In this document: positions 9,431-18,585 of the stretch, piece by piece
Layout of the letters: each line of letters opens with the position of its first letter
How positions within the stretch are numbered: the stretch's first letter is position 1
From: Pseudomonas sp. WN033
Lineage (GTDB): Bacteria > Pseudomonadota > Gammaproteobacteria > Pseudomonadales > Pseudomonadaceae
Length of the DNA stretch: 64,000 bases
NCBI GenBank assembly: GCA_002287035.1
Contig: NSKG01000008.1
Location: 62,001-126,000 of the forward strand
Reading direction: 5' to 3'
Notes under the pieces: generated by a model
The model's database searches: none
What the model was told of the DNA's origin: nothing
What the model saw: the letters and a program-made list of their open reading frames with translations, nothing else
Made by a program: the position numbers and the translations under genes

Positions 9431-11753
9431 CAACGCCAAGCTACGCTATCAACCCTATTCAGGTCCGGCCGCTGGTTGGGGTGCACTGCGCAGTGTCGCC
9501 CGGGCCTGGCTCGACAGTGGCCAGCCGATCAAAAACCTCAAGGCCATGCTCAAGACCAATCAGCATGGCGGCTTTGACTGCCCAGGCTGTGCCTGGGGTG
9601 ATGAGCCGGGTAACGGCGCGGTCAAGTTCTGTGAAAACGGTGCCAAGGCGGTCAACTGGGAAGCCACCCGGCGGGCTGTGGATGCCAGGTTCTTTGCCCG
9701 TCACAGCGTCAGCCAGTTGCGCGCGCAAAGCGATTACTGGCTCGAATATCAGGGCAGGCTGACCGAACCGATGCGCTATGATCGGGCCAGCGATCATTAC
9801 CAGCCGATTGGCTGGGATGATGCCTTTGCCCTGATTGCTGAGCACCTGCAGCGGCTGGACAGCCCCGATCAGGCCGAGTTCTACACCTCGGGGCGGGCCA
9901 GCAACGAGGCGGCGTTTCTCTACCAGTTGTTTGTGCGTGCCTATGGCACCAACAACTTTCCCGACTGCTCAAACATGTGTCACGAAGCCAGCGGCGTGGC
10001 GCTCAACGCCAGCATCGGGGTTGGCAAGGGCAGTGTGACCCTGGCCGATTTTGCCCAGGCCGATGCCATTCTGGTGTTTGGCCAGAACCCCGGCACCAAC
10101 CACCCGCGCATGCTCGAGCCTCTGCGCGAGGCGGTGCATCGTGGCGCTCAGGTAGTGTGCTTCAACCCGCTGCGTGAGCGCGGGCTGGAGCGTTTCCAGC
10201 CGCCGCAGGAACCGCTGGCCATGCTGGGCAATCGGGCAGAACCGCTCAACACAGCCTATTTCCGCCCGGCTCTTGGCGGCGATTTAGCGGTTGTGCGAGC
10301 CATGGCCAAGTATCTGTGGCAATGGGAGCGCGAAGCGCGGGCCAGTGGCGCTGCGGCGCTGTTCGATCGTGAGTTTCTGGCCAGTCAGACCCAGGGTGTC
10401 GAGGCGTATCTGGCGCAGCTCGACGCCACGCCATGGGCGGTGCTGGTAGAGCAGTCGGGGCTGCCCCAGGCTGAGCTGGAGCAGGCCGCCCGGCTGTATG
10501 CCAAGGCCGATCGGGTGATCGTCTGCTGGGCCATGGGCATCACCCAGCATCATCACTCGGTGGCGACCATCCGTGAAATCGTCAACCTGCAACTGCTGCG
10601 TGGCAACTTTGGTCGCCCCGGCGCCGGCGTCTGTCCGGTGCGCGGGCATAGCAACGTGCAGGGTGATCGCACCATGGGCATCAACGAGCGCCCCCCGGAG
10701 GCGTTTCTCGATGCTTTGGAACAACGTTTCGGGTTTTCCGTACCGCGCCAGCACGGACACAATACCGTCGAGGCCATCGGGGCCATGCTGGCTGGGCAGG
10801 CCAAGGTGTTTATTGGTCTTGGCGGAAATTTTGCTCAGGCCACGCCTGATACACCGCGTACGCATCAGGCGCTGATGAACTGCGAACTGACCGTGCAAAT
10901 CAGCACCAAGCTCAATCGCAGTCACCTGATGCCCGGTCGTGAGGCGTTGATCCTGCCGTGCCTGGGCCGTACCGATATCGATCGCCAGGCCAGCGGCCCG
11001 CAGGCTGTGACGGTTGAGGACTCGTTCAGTATGATTCATGCCTCTTACGGGCAGTTGCCGCCATTATCGGCGCAGATGCGCTCTGAACCGGCAATCATTG
11101 CCGGAATCGCCGAAGCAACGCTTGGCAAGCATCCGGTGGACTGGAGCGCGCTGGTGGCCGATTACCAGAGCATTCGGCAACTGATTGCCGAAACCCTGCC
11201 GGGGTTTGGGGATTTCAATCAGCGCCTTGAACAGCCGGGCGGTTTCCATCTGGAACATCCGGTCAGTACCCGGCAATGGCAGACCGCATCGGGCAAGGCC
11301 GAATTTGCCGCCCATCCGCTACCGCCGACCCTGCTGCACAGGCGCATCCGGCAAACCGGCCAGCAGCCCGATCTGATCCTGCAAAGCCTGCGCTCACATG
11401 ATCAGTACAACACCACCATTTACGGTTTCGATGATCGTTACCGCGGTGTGCGTGGAGGCCGTGAGGTGCTGTTGGTCAACGCACTGGATCTTGAGCGATT
11501 GGGCTGGTCTGCCGGGCAGCAGGTCGATATCGTCTCGCTGTGGGCCGATGGTATCGAGCGGCGGGTACGCGGTTTCACTCTGCTGGCCTATGACATACCG
11601 CCGGGGCAGGCCGCCGCCTATTACCCGGAGATCAACCCGCTGGTGCCGCTGGAGAGCGTAGGGGAGGGCAGCTATACCCCGACCTCCAAGTTTATCGCCA
11701 TTTGTCTGGAGCCGTGTTCGCTCAAAAAACCTGAGAAACTGCTGGGGATTTAG
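9423..11753 (+). CDS. FdhF/YdeP family molybdopterin oxidoreductase
   Basis: A 776-residue molybdoenzyme of the FdhF/YdeP type, related to formate dehydrogenase H but without the full N-terminal 4Fe-4S ligand set. The N-terminus has CPGCAW (Cys53, Cys56) and FCENGAKA (Cys70) in place of the usual four-Cys pattern. Cys186 in NMCHEASG aligns with the selenocysteine or cysteine Mo ligand of FdhF. MGD-binding segments include FGQNPGTNHPRMLEP, WAMGITQHHH and VRGHSNVQGDRTMGI. The C-terminal barrel includes RSHDQYNTTIYG. It overlaps fdhD by 8 bases, arguing that it needs a sulfurated cofactor. E. coli YdeP is linked to acid resistance; whether this one oxidises formate is unknown. Confidence 0.92.
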   Translation: MSDNAKLRYQPYSGPAAGWGALRSVARAWLDSGQPIKNLKAMLKTNQHGGFDCPGCAWGDEPGNGAVKFCENGAKAVNWEATRRAVDARFFARHSVSQLRAQSDYWLEYQGRLTEPMRYDRASDHYQPIGWDDAFALIAEHLQRLDSPDQAEFYTSGRASNEAAFLYQLFVRAYGTNNFPDCSNMCHEASGVALNASIGVGKGSVTLADFAQADAILVFGQNPGTNHPRMLEPLREAVHRGAQVVCFNPLRERGLERFQPPQEPLAMLGNRAEPLNTAYFRPALGGDLAVVRAMAKYLWQWEREARASGAAALFDREFLASQTQGVEAYLAQLDATPWAVLVEQSGLPQAELEQAARLYAKADRVIVCWAMGITQHHHSVATIREIVNLQLLRGNFGRPGAGVCPVRGHSNVQGDRTMGINERPPEAFLDALEQRFGFSVPRQHGHNTVEAIGAMLAGQAKVFIGLGGNFAQATPDTPRTHQALMNCELTVQISTKLNRSHLMPGREALILPCLGRTDIDRQASGPQAVTVEDSFSMIHASYGQLPPLSAQMRSEPAIIAGIAEATLGKHPVDWSALVADYQSIRQLIAETLPGFGDFNQRLEQPGGFHLEHPVSTRQWQTASGKAEFAAHPLPPTLLHRRIRQTGQQPDLILQSLRSHDQYNTTIYGFDDRYRGVRGGREVLLVNALDLERLGWSAGQQVDIVSLWADGIERRVRGFTLLAYDIPPGQAAAYYPEINPLVPLESVGEGSYTPTSKFIAICLEPCSLKKPEKLLGI

Positions 11754-11811
11754 AGGAGGGCTGTGCTGAGCACAGCATCTTCGTCATAGCGTGCCAGCCA
11801 CTACACCTCAT

Positions 11812-11843
11812 CATTGCGAGGGCCGCAGGCCCGTGGCAATCCA
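11812..11843. repeat. ATTGCGAGG-family palindromic repeat, single copy
   Basis: The arms ATTGC and GCAAT enclose GGGCC GCA GGCCC. The same family recurs at 27231-27325 and in the array at 28116-28575. It fills most of the 95-base gap between the YdeP-type gene and the glpK stop. A weak hairpin GCTGTGC/GCACAGC (11760-11776) lies between them without a T run. Confidence 0.7.
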
Positions 11844-11848
11844 GTGGG

Positions 11849-13336
11849 TCAGGCCTGACGTCTGACTCGCTCCACCGCATCCAGCCAGCCGCGATACAGG
11901 TTGTCGCGCTGGCTGGCGCTCATCTGCGGGGTGAAGTGGCGTTCGCACTGCCAGTGCCGGGCGATATCCTCCAGGCTGGCGAACAGGCCGCTTTGCAGGC
12001 CGGCCAGGTAGGCCACCCCCAGTGCGGTGGTTTCGGTGACCTGAGGACGGTCGACCGGGACGCCGAGAATATTGGCCAGCGCCTGCACTACCCAGTTGTT
12101 CACCACCATTCCACCGTCAACCCGCAAGGCCGCAGTGCTGGTGGCGCCGTCGGCGGTCATCGCTTCAAGCAGATCACGGGTCTGAAACCCGACCGACTGC
12201 AATCCGGCGGTAACGATTTCGCCAATGCCAGTATCGCGGGTCAGGCCGAAAATGGCGCCGCGCGCTTTCGGGTCCCAGTAGGGCGCGCCAAGGCCGGTAA
12301 AGGCCGGTACCAGATAAACGCCACATTGCTCGCCGGTCTGCTCAGCCAGAGCTTCGGTATCGCCGGCGCTCTGAATCAGCTTGAGACCGTCGCGCAGCCA
12401 CTGGATGGCGGCCCCGGCAACGAAGATGCTGCCTTCTATCGCGTAGCTGACTTCACCATTGAGTCGATAGCCGACGGTAGTCAACAGCCGGTTCTGTGAT
12501 TTGACCGGGGTCTTGCCGGTATTCATCACCATGAAACAGCCCGTACCGTAAGTACTCTTGACCATGCCAGGCTCGAAGCAGGCCTGGCCGATCAGGGCTG
12601 CCTGCTGGTCACCGGCGATGGCCCGAATCGGCACCGCTGCGCCCAGCAGATCCGGAGAACTGATGCCGAATTCGGCGGCGCTGTCCATCACCTCGGGTAG
12701 CAGGCTGGCGGGAATCTCGAACAGCCGCAGCAGTTCTTCGTCCCATTGCTGGGTGTGAATGTTGAACAACAGAGTGCGTGAGGCGTTGGTGGCGTCGGTA
12801 CGGTGCACCTGGCCACCGGTCAAGCGCCAGAGCAGGAAACAGTCGACGGTGCCGAAGCGCAATTCACCGCGCTCGGCTCGCTCCCTGGCACCTGCGACGT
12901 TGTCCAGAAGCCAGCGCAGTTTGGTGCCGGAGAAATAGGGGTCGATCAGCAGCCCGGTTTTGGCGCTGACCTCGGCTTCATGGCCGTCGGCCTTGAGCTG
13001 GGCGCAATAGTCGGCGGTGCGCCGATCCTGCCAGACGATGGCGTGGTGCAGCAGCTCACCGCTGTTGGCATCCCAGAGCAGGGTGGTTTCGCGCTGGTTG
13101 GTGATGCCGATAGCGGCGATGTCCTGAGCCTTGAGACCAGCATTCTCCAGCGCCTGACGGCAGACCTTGAGCGTGCTGGACCAGATTTCCTCGCCATCGT
13201 GTTCGACCCAGCCGTCCTCGGGGAAGTGTTGGGCGAATTCCTGCTGGGCCGTTGCCAGTGGCTGGGCGTCACGGTCAAACACAATGGCCCGGCTGCTGGT
13301 GGTGCCCTGGTCGATGGCGAGTAGATGGTCTGGCAT
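11849..13336 (-). CDS. glpK: Glycerol kinase
   Basis: Phosphorylates glycerol to glycerol-3-phosphate with ATP in the cytoplasm. The 495-residue protein has the FGGY-kinase N-terminal ATP site ([13 protein letters not shown]), the substrate signature [13 protein letters not shown], the FGGY motif region [13 protein letters not shown], and the C-terminal [24 protein letters not shown] block. Length is typical. ATG at 13336 has AGGACG upstream. It lies 39 bases after ybaK on the same strand, so the two may be co-transcribed. glpD is on the opposite strand beyond ybaK and takes the product onward. glpF and glpR are not between them, unlike the common Pseudomonas glpFKRD layout. Confidence 0.97.
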   Translation of the reverse strand: MPDHLLAIDQGTTSSRAIVFDRDAQPLATAQQEFAQHFPEDGWVEHDGEEIWSSTLKVCRQALENAGLKAQDIAAIGITNQRETTLLWDANSGELLHHAIVWQDRRTADYCAQLKADGHEAEVSAKTGLLIDPYFSGTKLRWLLDNVAGARERAERGELRFGTVDCFLLWRLTGGQVHRTDATNASRTLLFNIHTQQWDEELLRLFEIPASLLPEVMDSAAEFGISSPDLLGAAVPIRAIAGDQQAALIGQACFEPGMVKSTYGTGCFMVMNTGKTPVKSQNRLLTTVGYRLNGEVSYAIEGSIFVAGAAIQWLRDGLKLIQSAGDTEALAEQTGEQCGVYLVPAFTGLGAPYWDPKARGAIFGLTRDTGIGEIVTAGLQSVGFQTRDLLEAMTADGATSTAALRVDGGMVVNNWVVQALANILGVPVDRPQVTETTALGVAYLAGLQSGLFASLEDIARHWQCERHFTPQMSASQRDNLYRGWLDAVERVRRQA

Positions 13337-13375
13337 GGGGCTCGTCCTGCATTTTTTCGAAGGGTTAAGATTAAC

Positions 13376-13849
13376 TCAATCACCACGCCCGATGGCGGCG
13401 AACTGACCTTGAGTCTGGCTTGCCAGATCCTCGGCGGCCAGCTCGATTTCCAGCCCCCGGCGTCCGCCGCTGATAAAAATGCTAGGCCAGTCGCGAGCGC
13501 TGGCGTCGATGAATGTACGCAGGCGCTTTTTCTGGGCCAGCGGGCTGATGCCGCCAACCAGATAGCCGGTGCTGCGCTGGGCGGCGGCCGGGTCGGCCAT
13601 GTCGGTTTTCTTCACCGCTGCGGCCTGGGCCAGGGCCTTGAGATCAAGCAGGCCATTGACCGGCACCACGGCCACCAGCAACTCGCCTTTTTCGCTGCTG
13701 GCCAGCAGGGTCTTGAACACCCGACCTGGGTCGAGCCCCAGCTTGTCGGCGGCTTCACCACCATAAGATTCAGCCTTGGGGTCGTGCTCGTAACGATGCA
13801 ACTGGTAGCTGATGCGAGCTTTGTCGAGCTGTTTGGTGGCTGGGGTCAT
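13376..13849 (-). CDS. ybaK: Cys-tRNA(Pro)/Cys-tRNA(Cys) deacylase YbaK
   Basis: A 157-residue YbaK/EbsC protein that hydrolyses Cys-tRNA(Pro) mischarged by prolyl-tRNA synthetase. Family features are the N-terminal PATKQLDKARISYQLHRYEHD, the KTLLAS and VVPVNGLLDLKALA segments with the conserved Lys, VGGISPLAQKK and the C-terminal ISGGRRGLEIE. The frame extends 20 codons upstream to an ATG at 13909, but the ATG at 13849 gives the family length. The Shine-Dalgarno sequence is weak (GGAC). It sits between glpK and glpD with no functional link I can name. Confidence 0.93.
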   Translation of the reverse strand: MTPATKQLDKARISYQLHRYEHDPKAESYGGEAADKLGLDPGRVFKTLLASSEKGELLVAVVPVNGLLDLKALAQAAAVKKTDMADPAAAQRSTGYLVGGISPLAQKKRLRTFIDASARDWPSIFISGGRRGLEIELAAEDLASQTQGQFAAIGRGD

Positions 13850-13964
13850 GCTGACATGTCCATGTAATTGTCTGCATGCGATTCTGCTGGGCGCGCGATA
13901 AAACGGCAACAGTGTATGCTCATATGAAATACCACGTTTACTAGACCCAGGGAGGGTGACAAGC

Positions 13965-15485
13965 GTGTTCAGAGTTCATCCGAATGAACGGCCTCAAGGC
14001 AACCCGTCGGCGGCCTTGAGCGAGTGCGACCTGCTGGTGATTGGCGGTGGGATCAATGGCACAGGGATCGCCAACGACGCTGCCGGCCGTGGGCTCAAGG
14101 TTGTGCTGTGTGAACAGCACGACCTGGCCGCGCATACCTCTTCGGCCAGCAGCAAGCTGATCCATGGCGGGCTGCGTTATCTCGAACACTACGAGTTCCG
14201 GTTGGTGCGTGAGGCGCTGGGCGAGCGTGAGGTATTGCTGGCCAAGGCGCCGCACATCATCTGGCCGTTGCGCTTCATCCTGCCGCACCGCCCGCATTTG
14301 CGCCCACGCTGGATGCTGCGGGCCGGTCTGTTTCTGTACGACCACCTGGGGCGGCGGACTACCTTGCCAGCCACCCGCAGTCTGCGGCTCAACGGCCAGA
14401 GCCCGTTGCAGGCAAATATTCATTACGCTTTCGAATACTCCGACTGCTGGGTCGATGATGCCCGACTGGTGGTGCTCAATGCCATGCAGGCGCGCGCGCT
14501 GGGGGCCGATATCCGCTTGCACAGCCGCTGCGTCTCGGCTCGCCGTGAAGCCGGCTTCTGGCAGGTTAAGATTGCTTCGGCCGAAGGTCTCTGTGAGGTT
14601 CGCGCGCGGGCGGTGGTGAACGCCACCGGGCCCTGGGCGGCCCGTGCCACGGAGGAGATCCTGGGTGAGCGCCCCAGTCATGGGATGCGTCTGGTTCAGG
14701 GTAGTCACATCATTGTGCCGCGTCTGTATCAGGGCTCACAGGCTTACATCCTGCAAAACGAGGATCAGCGGATCGTGTTCGTGTTGCCCTATGAGGGTGA
14801 CTACTCCTTGATCGGTACCACTGATCTGGATTATCGGGGAGACCCGGCAGCGGTCAGGCCTACCGCCGAGGAAGAGGCCTACCTGTTGTCGGTGGTCAAT
14901 GCTCATTTTCGTCAGCCGCTCAGTGCCGAGGCCATTGTGCACCGGTTTGCCGGAGTCAGGCCGTTGCTGGATGACGAGGATGGCAACCCTGCAGCGGTAA
15001 CCCGGGATTACACCCTGACCGTGCAGGGTGGGCGCGGGCAGGCACCGCTATTGAATGTATTTGGCGGCAAGCTGACCACCTATCGCCGCCTGGCCGAGAC
15101 GGCGCTGGAAAAGCTGCGGCCCTGGCTGCCGGGCATGGGCTCTGCCTGGACCGGTCGGCATGCCCTGCCAGGAGGCGACTTCATCAGCCAGGCGGCGCTT
15201 AACGCCGAGCTGCAGGCCGACTATCCCTGGCTCGATGATCGTCAGCGCTGGCGTTATGTGCGCAGCTACGGGCGTCTGTGCCAGCAATTTCTGGAGGGGG
15301 CCGATAGCCAACGTGATCTGGGGCGGGATTTTGGCGCTGGACTCACCGAACGGGAAGTGCAGTATCTGCGTCAGCACGAATGGGCCAACAATGTTGAGGA
15401 TATCCTCTGGCGTCGGACCAAGCTGGGCTTGCGCCTGAGCTCGGAGCAGCAGCAGGATTTGACGGAGTATCTGGCCAGTCTCTAA
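13965..15485 (+). CDS. glpD: Aerobic glycerol-3-phosphate dehydrogenase
   Basis: Membrane-associated FAD enzyme oxidising glycerol-3-phosphate to dihydroxyacetone phosphate and passing electrons to quinone. The N-terminal Rossmann motif DLLVIGGGINGTG is near residue 25. SSASSKLIHGGLRYLE and the C-terminal VFGGKLTTYRRLAE are family signatures, followed by the GlpD C-terminal cap domain. GTG at 13956 abuts the GGGAGG sequence directly and cannot use it. GTG at 13965 is 9 bases after it and is preferred, giving 506 residues; the longer form would have 509. It is divergent from ybaK-glpK with about 115 bases between them. Confidence 0.95.
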   Translation: MFRVHPNERPQGNPSAALSECDLLVIGGGINGTGIANDAAGRGLKVVLCEQHDLAAHTSSASSKLIHGGLRYLEHYEFRLVREALGEREVLLAKAPHIIWPLRFILPHRPHLRPRWMLRAGLFLYDHLGRRTTLPATRSLRLNGQSPLQANIHYAFEYSDCWVDDARLVVLNAMQARALGADIRLHSRCVSARREAGFWQVKIASAEGLCEVRARAVVNATGPWAARATEEILGERPSHGMRLVQGSHIIVPRLYQGSQAYILQNEDQRIVFVLPYEGDYSLIGTTDLDYRGDPAAVRPTAEEEAYLLSVVNAHFRQPLSAEAIVHRFAGVRPLLDDEDGNPAAVTRDYTLTVQGGRGQAPLLNVFGGKLTTYRRLAETALEKLRPWLPGMGSAWTGRHALPGGDFISQAALNAELQADYPWLDDRQRWRYVRSYGRLCQQFLEGADSQRDLGRDFGAGLTEREVQYLRQHEWANNVEDILWRRTKLGLRLSSEQQQDLTEYLASL

Positions 15486-15524
15486 GGTCTTGGGCTTCCA
15501 GCCCGGTATCACCCAGTCCCAAAC

Positions 15525-15601
15525 GGTAGGAGCGCTCTGCGAGCGCGAATGACGGCGTGCCCCGTCAGTTCACGTCTTCGCGGCCGCTGGCCGCTCCTAC
15601 C
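15525..15601. repeat. REP-type inverted pair (TAGGAGC family)
   Basis: TAGGAGCGCTCTGCGAGCGCGAA and its divergent partner TTCGCGGCCGC..GGCCGCTCCTA form a head-to-head pair between the converging glpD and chemotaxis genes. The same half-sites recur at 25902, 29931-30590, 31647, 44567 and 50888. Confidence 0.85.
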
Positions 15602-15637
15602 CACATATATCGCATGTGGCCTGGGCTCTGGCGCGGT

Positions 15638-17182
15638 CTAGTGCTCGGGCTTGTAACCCAGGCGCAACCCGCCCCAGTGCCGGCCCTTGATCCACAGCGG
15701 CACTGACAGATCATGCATGATCTCGCCGGTATCACGTTTATAGGTTTGCAATAGCAATGACTGCTGGTGACTGCCGCAACGGCCACCGGTGCGGTCGTTG
15801 AACAGGCGTTTGCTGCGGCAGTAGCGGGTGTCGTGCTCCAGATCGCCGGTCGGCTGGCGGCTGAAGGCCTGATTATGGGTCGGCACGTAGCCTTCGGGAG
15901 TAGTGGCGATGGCATACACCAGTTCCGGGTGGGCCTGCAGTAGTGGTTCCTGGAGGGCCGGCAGCACGCTGTCGGTGTACTGGTCAAAACGGCTCTTGTA
16001 GCGCTGTGGACGGCTGCCGGGAATGGGTGTCAGGTTGTGGTCGAACAGATCTTCCAGGCTGATTCGGCCACTGGCGATATCCTGTTCAAAACGCTGGCTG
16101 ATCGACTCGGCAGCTTCCCGGGCCGCGTCGAAGAGGCGCTGGTGGTAGGGCGCCAGAGCTACTTCGGCGAGCATCTCGCTGACCTGCTCGGCCAACTCGA
16201 CCAGATTGTCCGCCTCCTGACCCAGCCGACGGGTCTGCTGGTCACTACCAGCCAGATCGGCGCGTACCTGCTCGACGGCACTGGACAAACTGCTTAACTG
16301 ATCGCGGTTGGCGGCGCTGCTCTCGGCAATCTGGGCTGTTTCCTGTTTGACCGCCTCGCCATGGCGGTTGATATCCAGCAGTTGGTTGCTGGCCTGTTCG
16401 ATCAGGCTGACACTGGTCTGGACCTGGCTGACCAGTTCGCCAATCCCTTCGGTGACCCGCTGGGTTTCCCGGTGCATTTCATCGATGATGGTAGCGACCT
16501 CAGAGGTTGAGGTGGCGGTGCGGGCGGCCAGCCCACGGACCTCGTCGGCGACCACTGCGAAACCTCGACCCATTTCCCCAGCTCTGGCCGCCTCGATTGC
16601 GGCGTTGAGCGCCAACAGGTTGGTCTGGCTGGCGATGGTTTCAATGACCTGGGTGACCTGAACGATCTTGCTGGCTTTGTCATTGAGCTGGTTGAGCATC
16701 ATCAGGCTGGCATCGGCCTGGCGTGACAACCCTTGCATAACGTCGACGGCCTGATCCAGTGCCTGTTTGCCCGACTGGCTACTACCGCGAGCGGACTCGG
16801 CGGCCTGGTCGGCCAGTTCAGCGAAGCGCGAGGTGTTTTCCACCTGATGGGCGATATGTTCGGCGTTCTGAGCCACCTGGGTGATGGCGCTGAGCTGGGA
16901 GTGCAGGCGTGCGGCCAGTTGTTCAACCGAGAACGACACTTCTGCTGCGGCCATGGCATTGCGGCTGGTCGAGCGCGACAAATTGCGAGCCAGGTTTTCC
17001 AATGCCTGATCAGTGTCCTGAGCGTTGGTCTGGGGAGCTTTGCTGCGTGCTAACAGCCAGGGCAGGACGGCCAGCAGCAGGCTCAAGGGCAAAGTCATGG
17101 GGCCGTATTGCAGCAACAGCCAGAGGCCGGCGCCGAGCTGAATCAATGCACAAAGTGAGCGGATGGCGATACCGTGGCTCAT
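15638..17182 (-). CDS. Methyl-accepting chemotaxis protein with C-terminal sensor-like domain
   Basis: A 514-residue chemoreceptor. Two hydrophobic segments at about residues 9-27 and 29-46 form an N-terminal membrane hairpin with almost no periplasmic loop. A long MCP signalling coiled coil covers about 60-340, with the highly conserved tip at about 184-220 ([19 protein letters not shown], then [15 protein letters not shown]). A further C-terminal domain at about 340-514 contains [18 protein letters not shown] and [20 protein letters not shown], a Cache-like segment found at the end of some MCPs. No GWETF-type CheR tether is seen. The ATG at 17182 is preceded by AGGAGAGG; an upstream in-frame start at 17263 lacks support. 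The ligand is unknown. Confidence 0.9.
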   Translation of the reverse strand: MSHGIAIRSLCALIQLGAGLWLLLQYGPMTLPLSLLLAVLPWLLARSKAPQTNAQDTDQALENLARNLSRSTSRNAMAAAEVSFSVEQLAARLHSQLSAITQVAQNAEHIAHQVENTSRFAELADQAAESARGSSQSGKQALDQAVDVMQGLSRQADASLMMLNQLNDKASKIVQVTQVIETIASQTNLLALNAAIEAARAGEMGRGFAVVADEVRGLAARTATSTSEVATIIDEMHRETQRVTEGIGELVSQVQTSVSLIEQASNQLLDINRHGEAVKQETAQIAESSAANRDQLSSLSSAVEQVRADLAGSDQQTRRLGQEADNLVELAEQVSEMLAEVALAPYHQRLFDAAREAAESISQRFEQDIASGRISLEDLFDHNLTPIPGSRPQRYKSRFDQYTDSVLPALQEPLLQAHPELVYAIATTPEGYVPTHNQAFSRQPTGDLEHDTRYCRSKRLFNDRTGGRCGSHQQSLLLQTYKRDTGEIMHDLSVPLWIKGRHWGGLRLGYKPEH

Positions 17183-17290
17183 GGCGCCTCTCCTGAATGA
17201 CGTTATTGTTTTCGGGCCTTCAGGCCATGCGGGCAGTAGGCCAGTTGTCGCAAGGCGAGACAATAGGTCTTTGGTCGGGGTGGGGGCTGG

Positions 17291-18391
17291 CTATTGGGCG
17301 CGGTGGCGGCTGATAAAGCGGGTATCCAGCCAGGTTTTCCACCAGCGCGCCCAGCGCCCGGCGGCGGCTAGCGGGCCATAGCTGAGCAGGGCTCTGCCAT
17401 CACTGGTATCCAGCAATGCCAGAGTGCGTGACTGAGGTTGGTAGCGCTGCAGCGGTTGCTGGCACAGCAGCGCCTGCAGATTGTCCGCCAGAGTCTGGCC
17501 CTGGCGGACCGCATGCACGCCGCAGTGGTGACTGTCCGGTACCTTGGCGCAATCGCCACTGGCCAGGATGGCGCTATGACTTAGACTGCGCAGGCAGCTA
17601 TCGACAGCAATGAAACCCAGAGGGTCGCAGCGCAGGCCGCTGGTCTGTTGGCAGGCATGCGGCTGGGCGCCGGTAGCCAGAACCAGGGCGTCGAATCCCT
17701 CCAATTCGATGCCCGACGCCAACAGCAGGCGACCCTGGCGAATACCCGTGAGCTGGTCGAGCTGATAGTCGATACCGCGCTCATGCAGCAGTCGCAGTGC
17801 CCGGCGTTGCAGAGTCGATGGGTGCCGAGCCAGTAACGGAGTACTGCCGATCAGGCTGATTCGACTGCTGGTCAGGCTGGCCTGCAATGCCAGGGCCAGT
17901 TCAAAGGCCGCTGGTCCGGCTCCGGCCAAGGCCAGATTGACGGGTGCATGGCCGTCGCGCCACAGACGCCACTGTCGATACAGCGCAGCGAAAGGCTTGG
18001 CCGGGATGACTGGCAGGCTGCCGTCCTGCAGCAGACAGGCCGGGCTGGAGCCGATGTTGAGCGACAGCAGTTCGGCCTGATACTGGCGACCGTCGTCGAG
18101 CCGCAGCAGACGCTGATCGGCATTCAGTTCGGCGAGCTGGCCGATAACCAGTTCAATGCCCAGGCTTGCGCACAGTGGCTCAAGGGCTATCGCACAGTCG
18201 TCAGGCTGGTAACGTCCGGCCAGCAGTCCAGGCATCATGCCCGAATACCAGGCTTCGGGGTCGGGATTGATCAGCACGCTGCCGACGGGTGGGCGAAAGC
18301 CGCGATCACGCCAGCGGCGCAGGCCGACCAGATGCGTGTGTCCGGCGCCAACCAGGGCCAGCGGCGTGCTCTGTAACGGGGCTTGGGTCAT
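17291..18391 (-). CDS. FAD-dependent pyridine nucleotide-disulfide oxidoreductase family protein (SelD N-terminal domain type)
   Basis: A 366-residue flavoprotein resembling type II NADH dehydrogenases and the reductase domain fused to the N-terminus of some selenophosphate synthetases. The FAD-binding LALVGAGHTHLVGL is at about residues 11-24. A second dinucleotide-binding region is around LALAGAGPAAFELALAL, the family motif DALVLATGAQPH follows, and IAVDSCLRSLSHSAILASGDCAKV gives the C-terminal FAD contact. There is no CxxxxC redox pair. It starts after the MCP gene in the direction of transcription and is not close to selD in this window. Electron acceptor and role are unknown. Confidence 0.82.
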   Translation of the reverse strand: MTQAPLQSTPLALVGAGHTHLVGLRRWRDRGFRPPVGSVLINPDPEAWYSGMMPGLLAGRYQPDDCAIALEPLCASLGIELVIGQLAELNADQRLLRLDDGRQYQAELLSLNIGSSPACLLQDGSLPVIPAKPFAALYRQWRLWRDGHAPVNLALAGAGPAAFELALALQASLTSSRISLIGSTPLLARHPSTLQRRALRLLHERGIDYQLDQLTGIRQGRLLLASGIELEGFDALVLATGAQPHACQQTSGLRCDPLGFIAVDSCLRSLSHSAILASGDCAKVPDSHHCGVHAVRQGQTLADNLQALLCQQPLQRYQPQSRTLALLDTSDGRALLSYGPLAAAGRWARWWKTWLDTRFISRHRAQ

Positions 18392-18585
18392 TTCTGAAGG
18401 CTAGCTGGTGCTGGTCGATTGGCCAAGTGACGAGTGGTCTGCTTCGCATCAATGGTGGTTACGATTGCTTAGATTGATAGGTCCGCATGTTGATCATTAA
18501 TGGTGCTTTTTCGGAATCGACTTTCGCTGTGCGAACCTGATACTCTCCGTCGACTGGTATTCAACCAGCTTGAACGGAGTACGCA

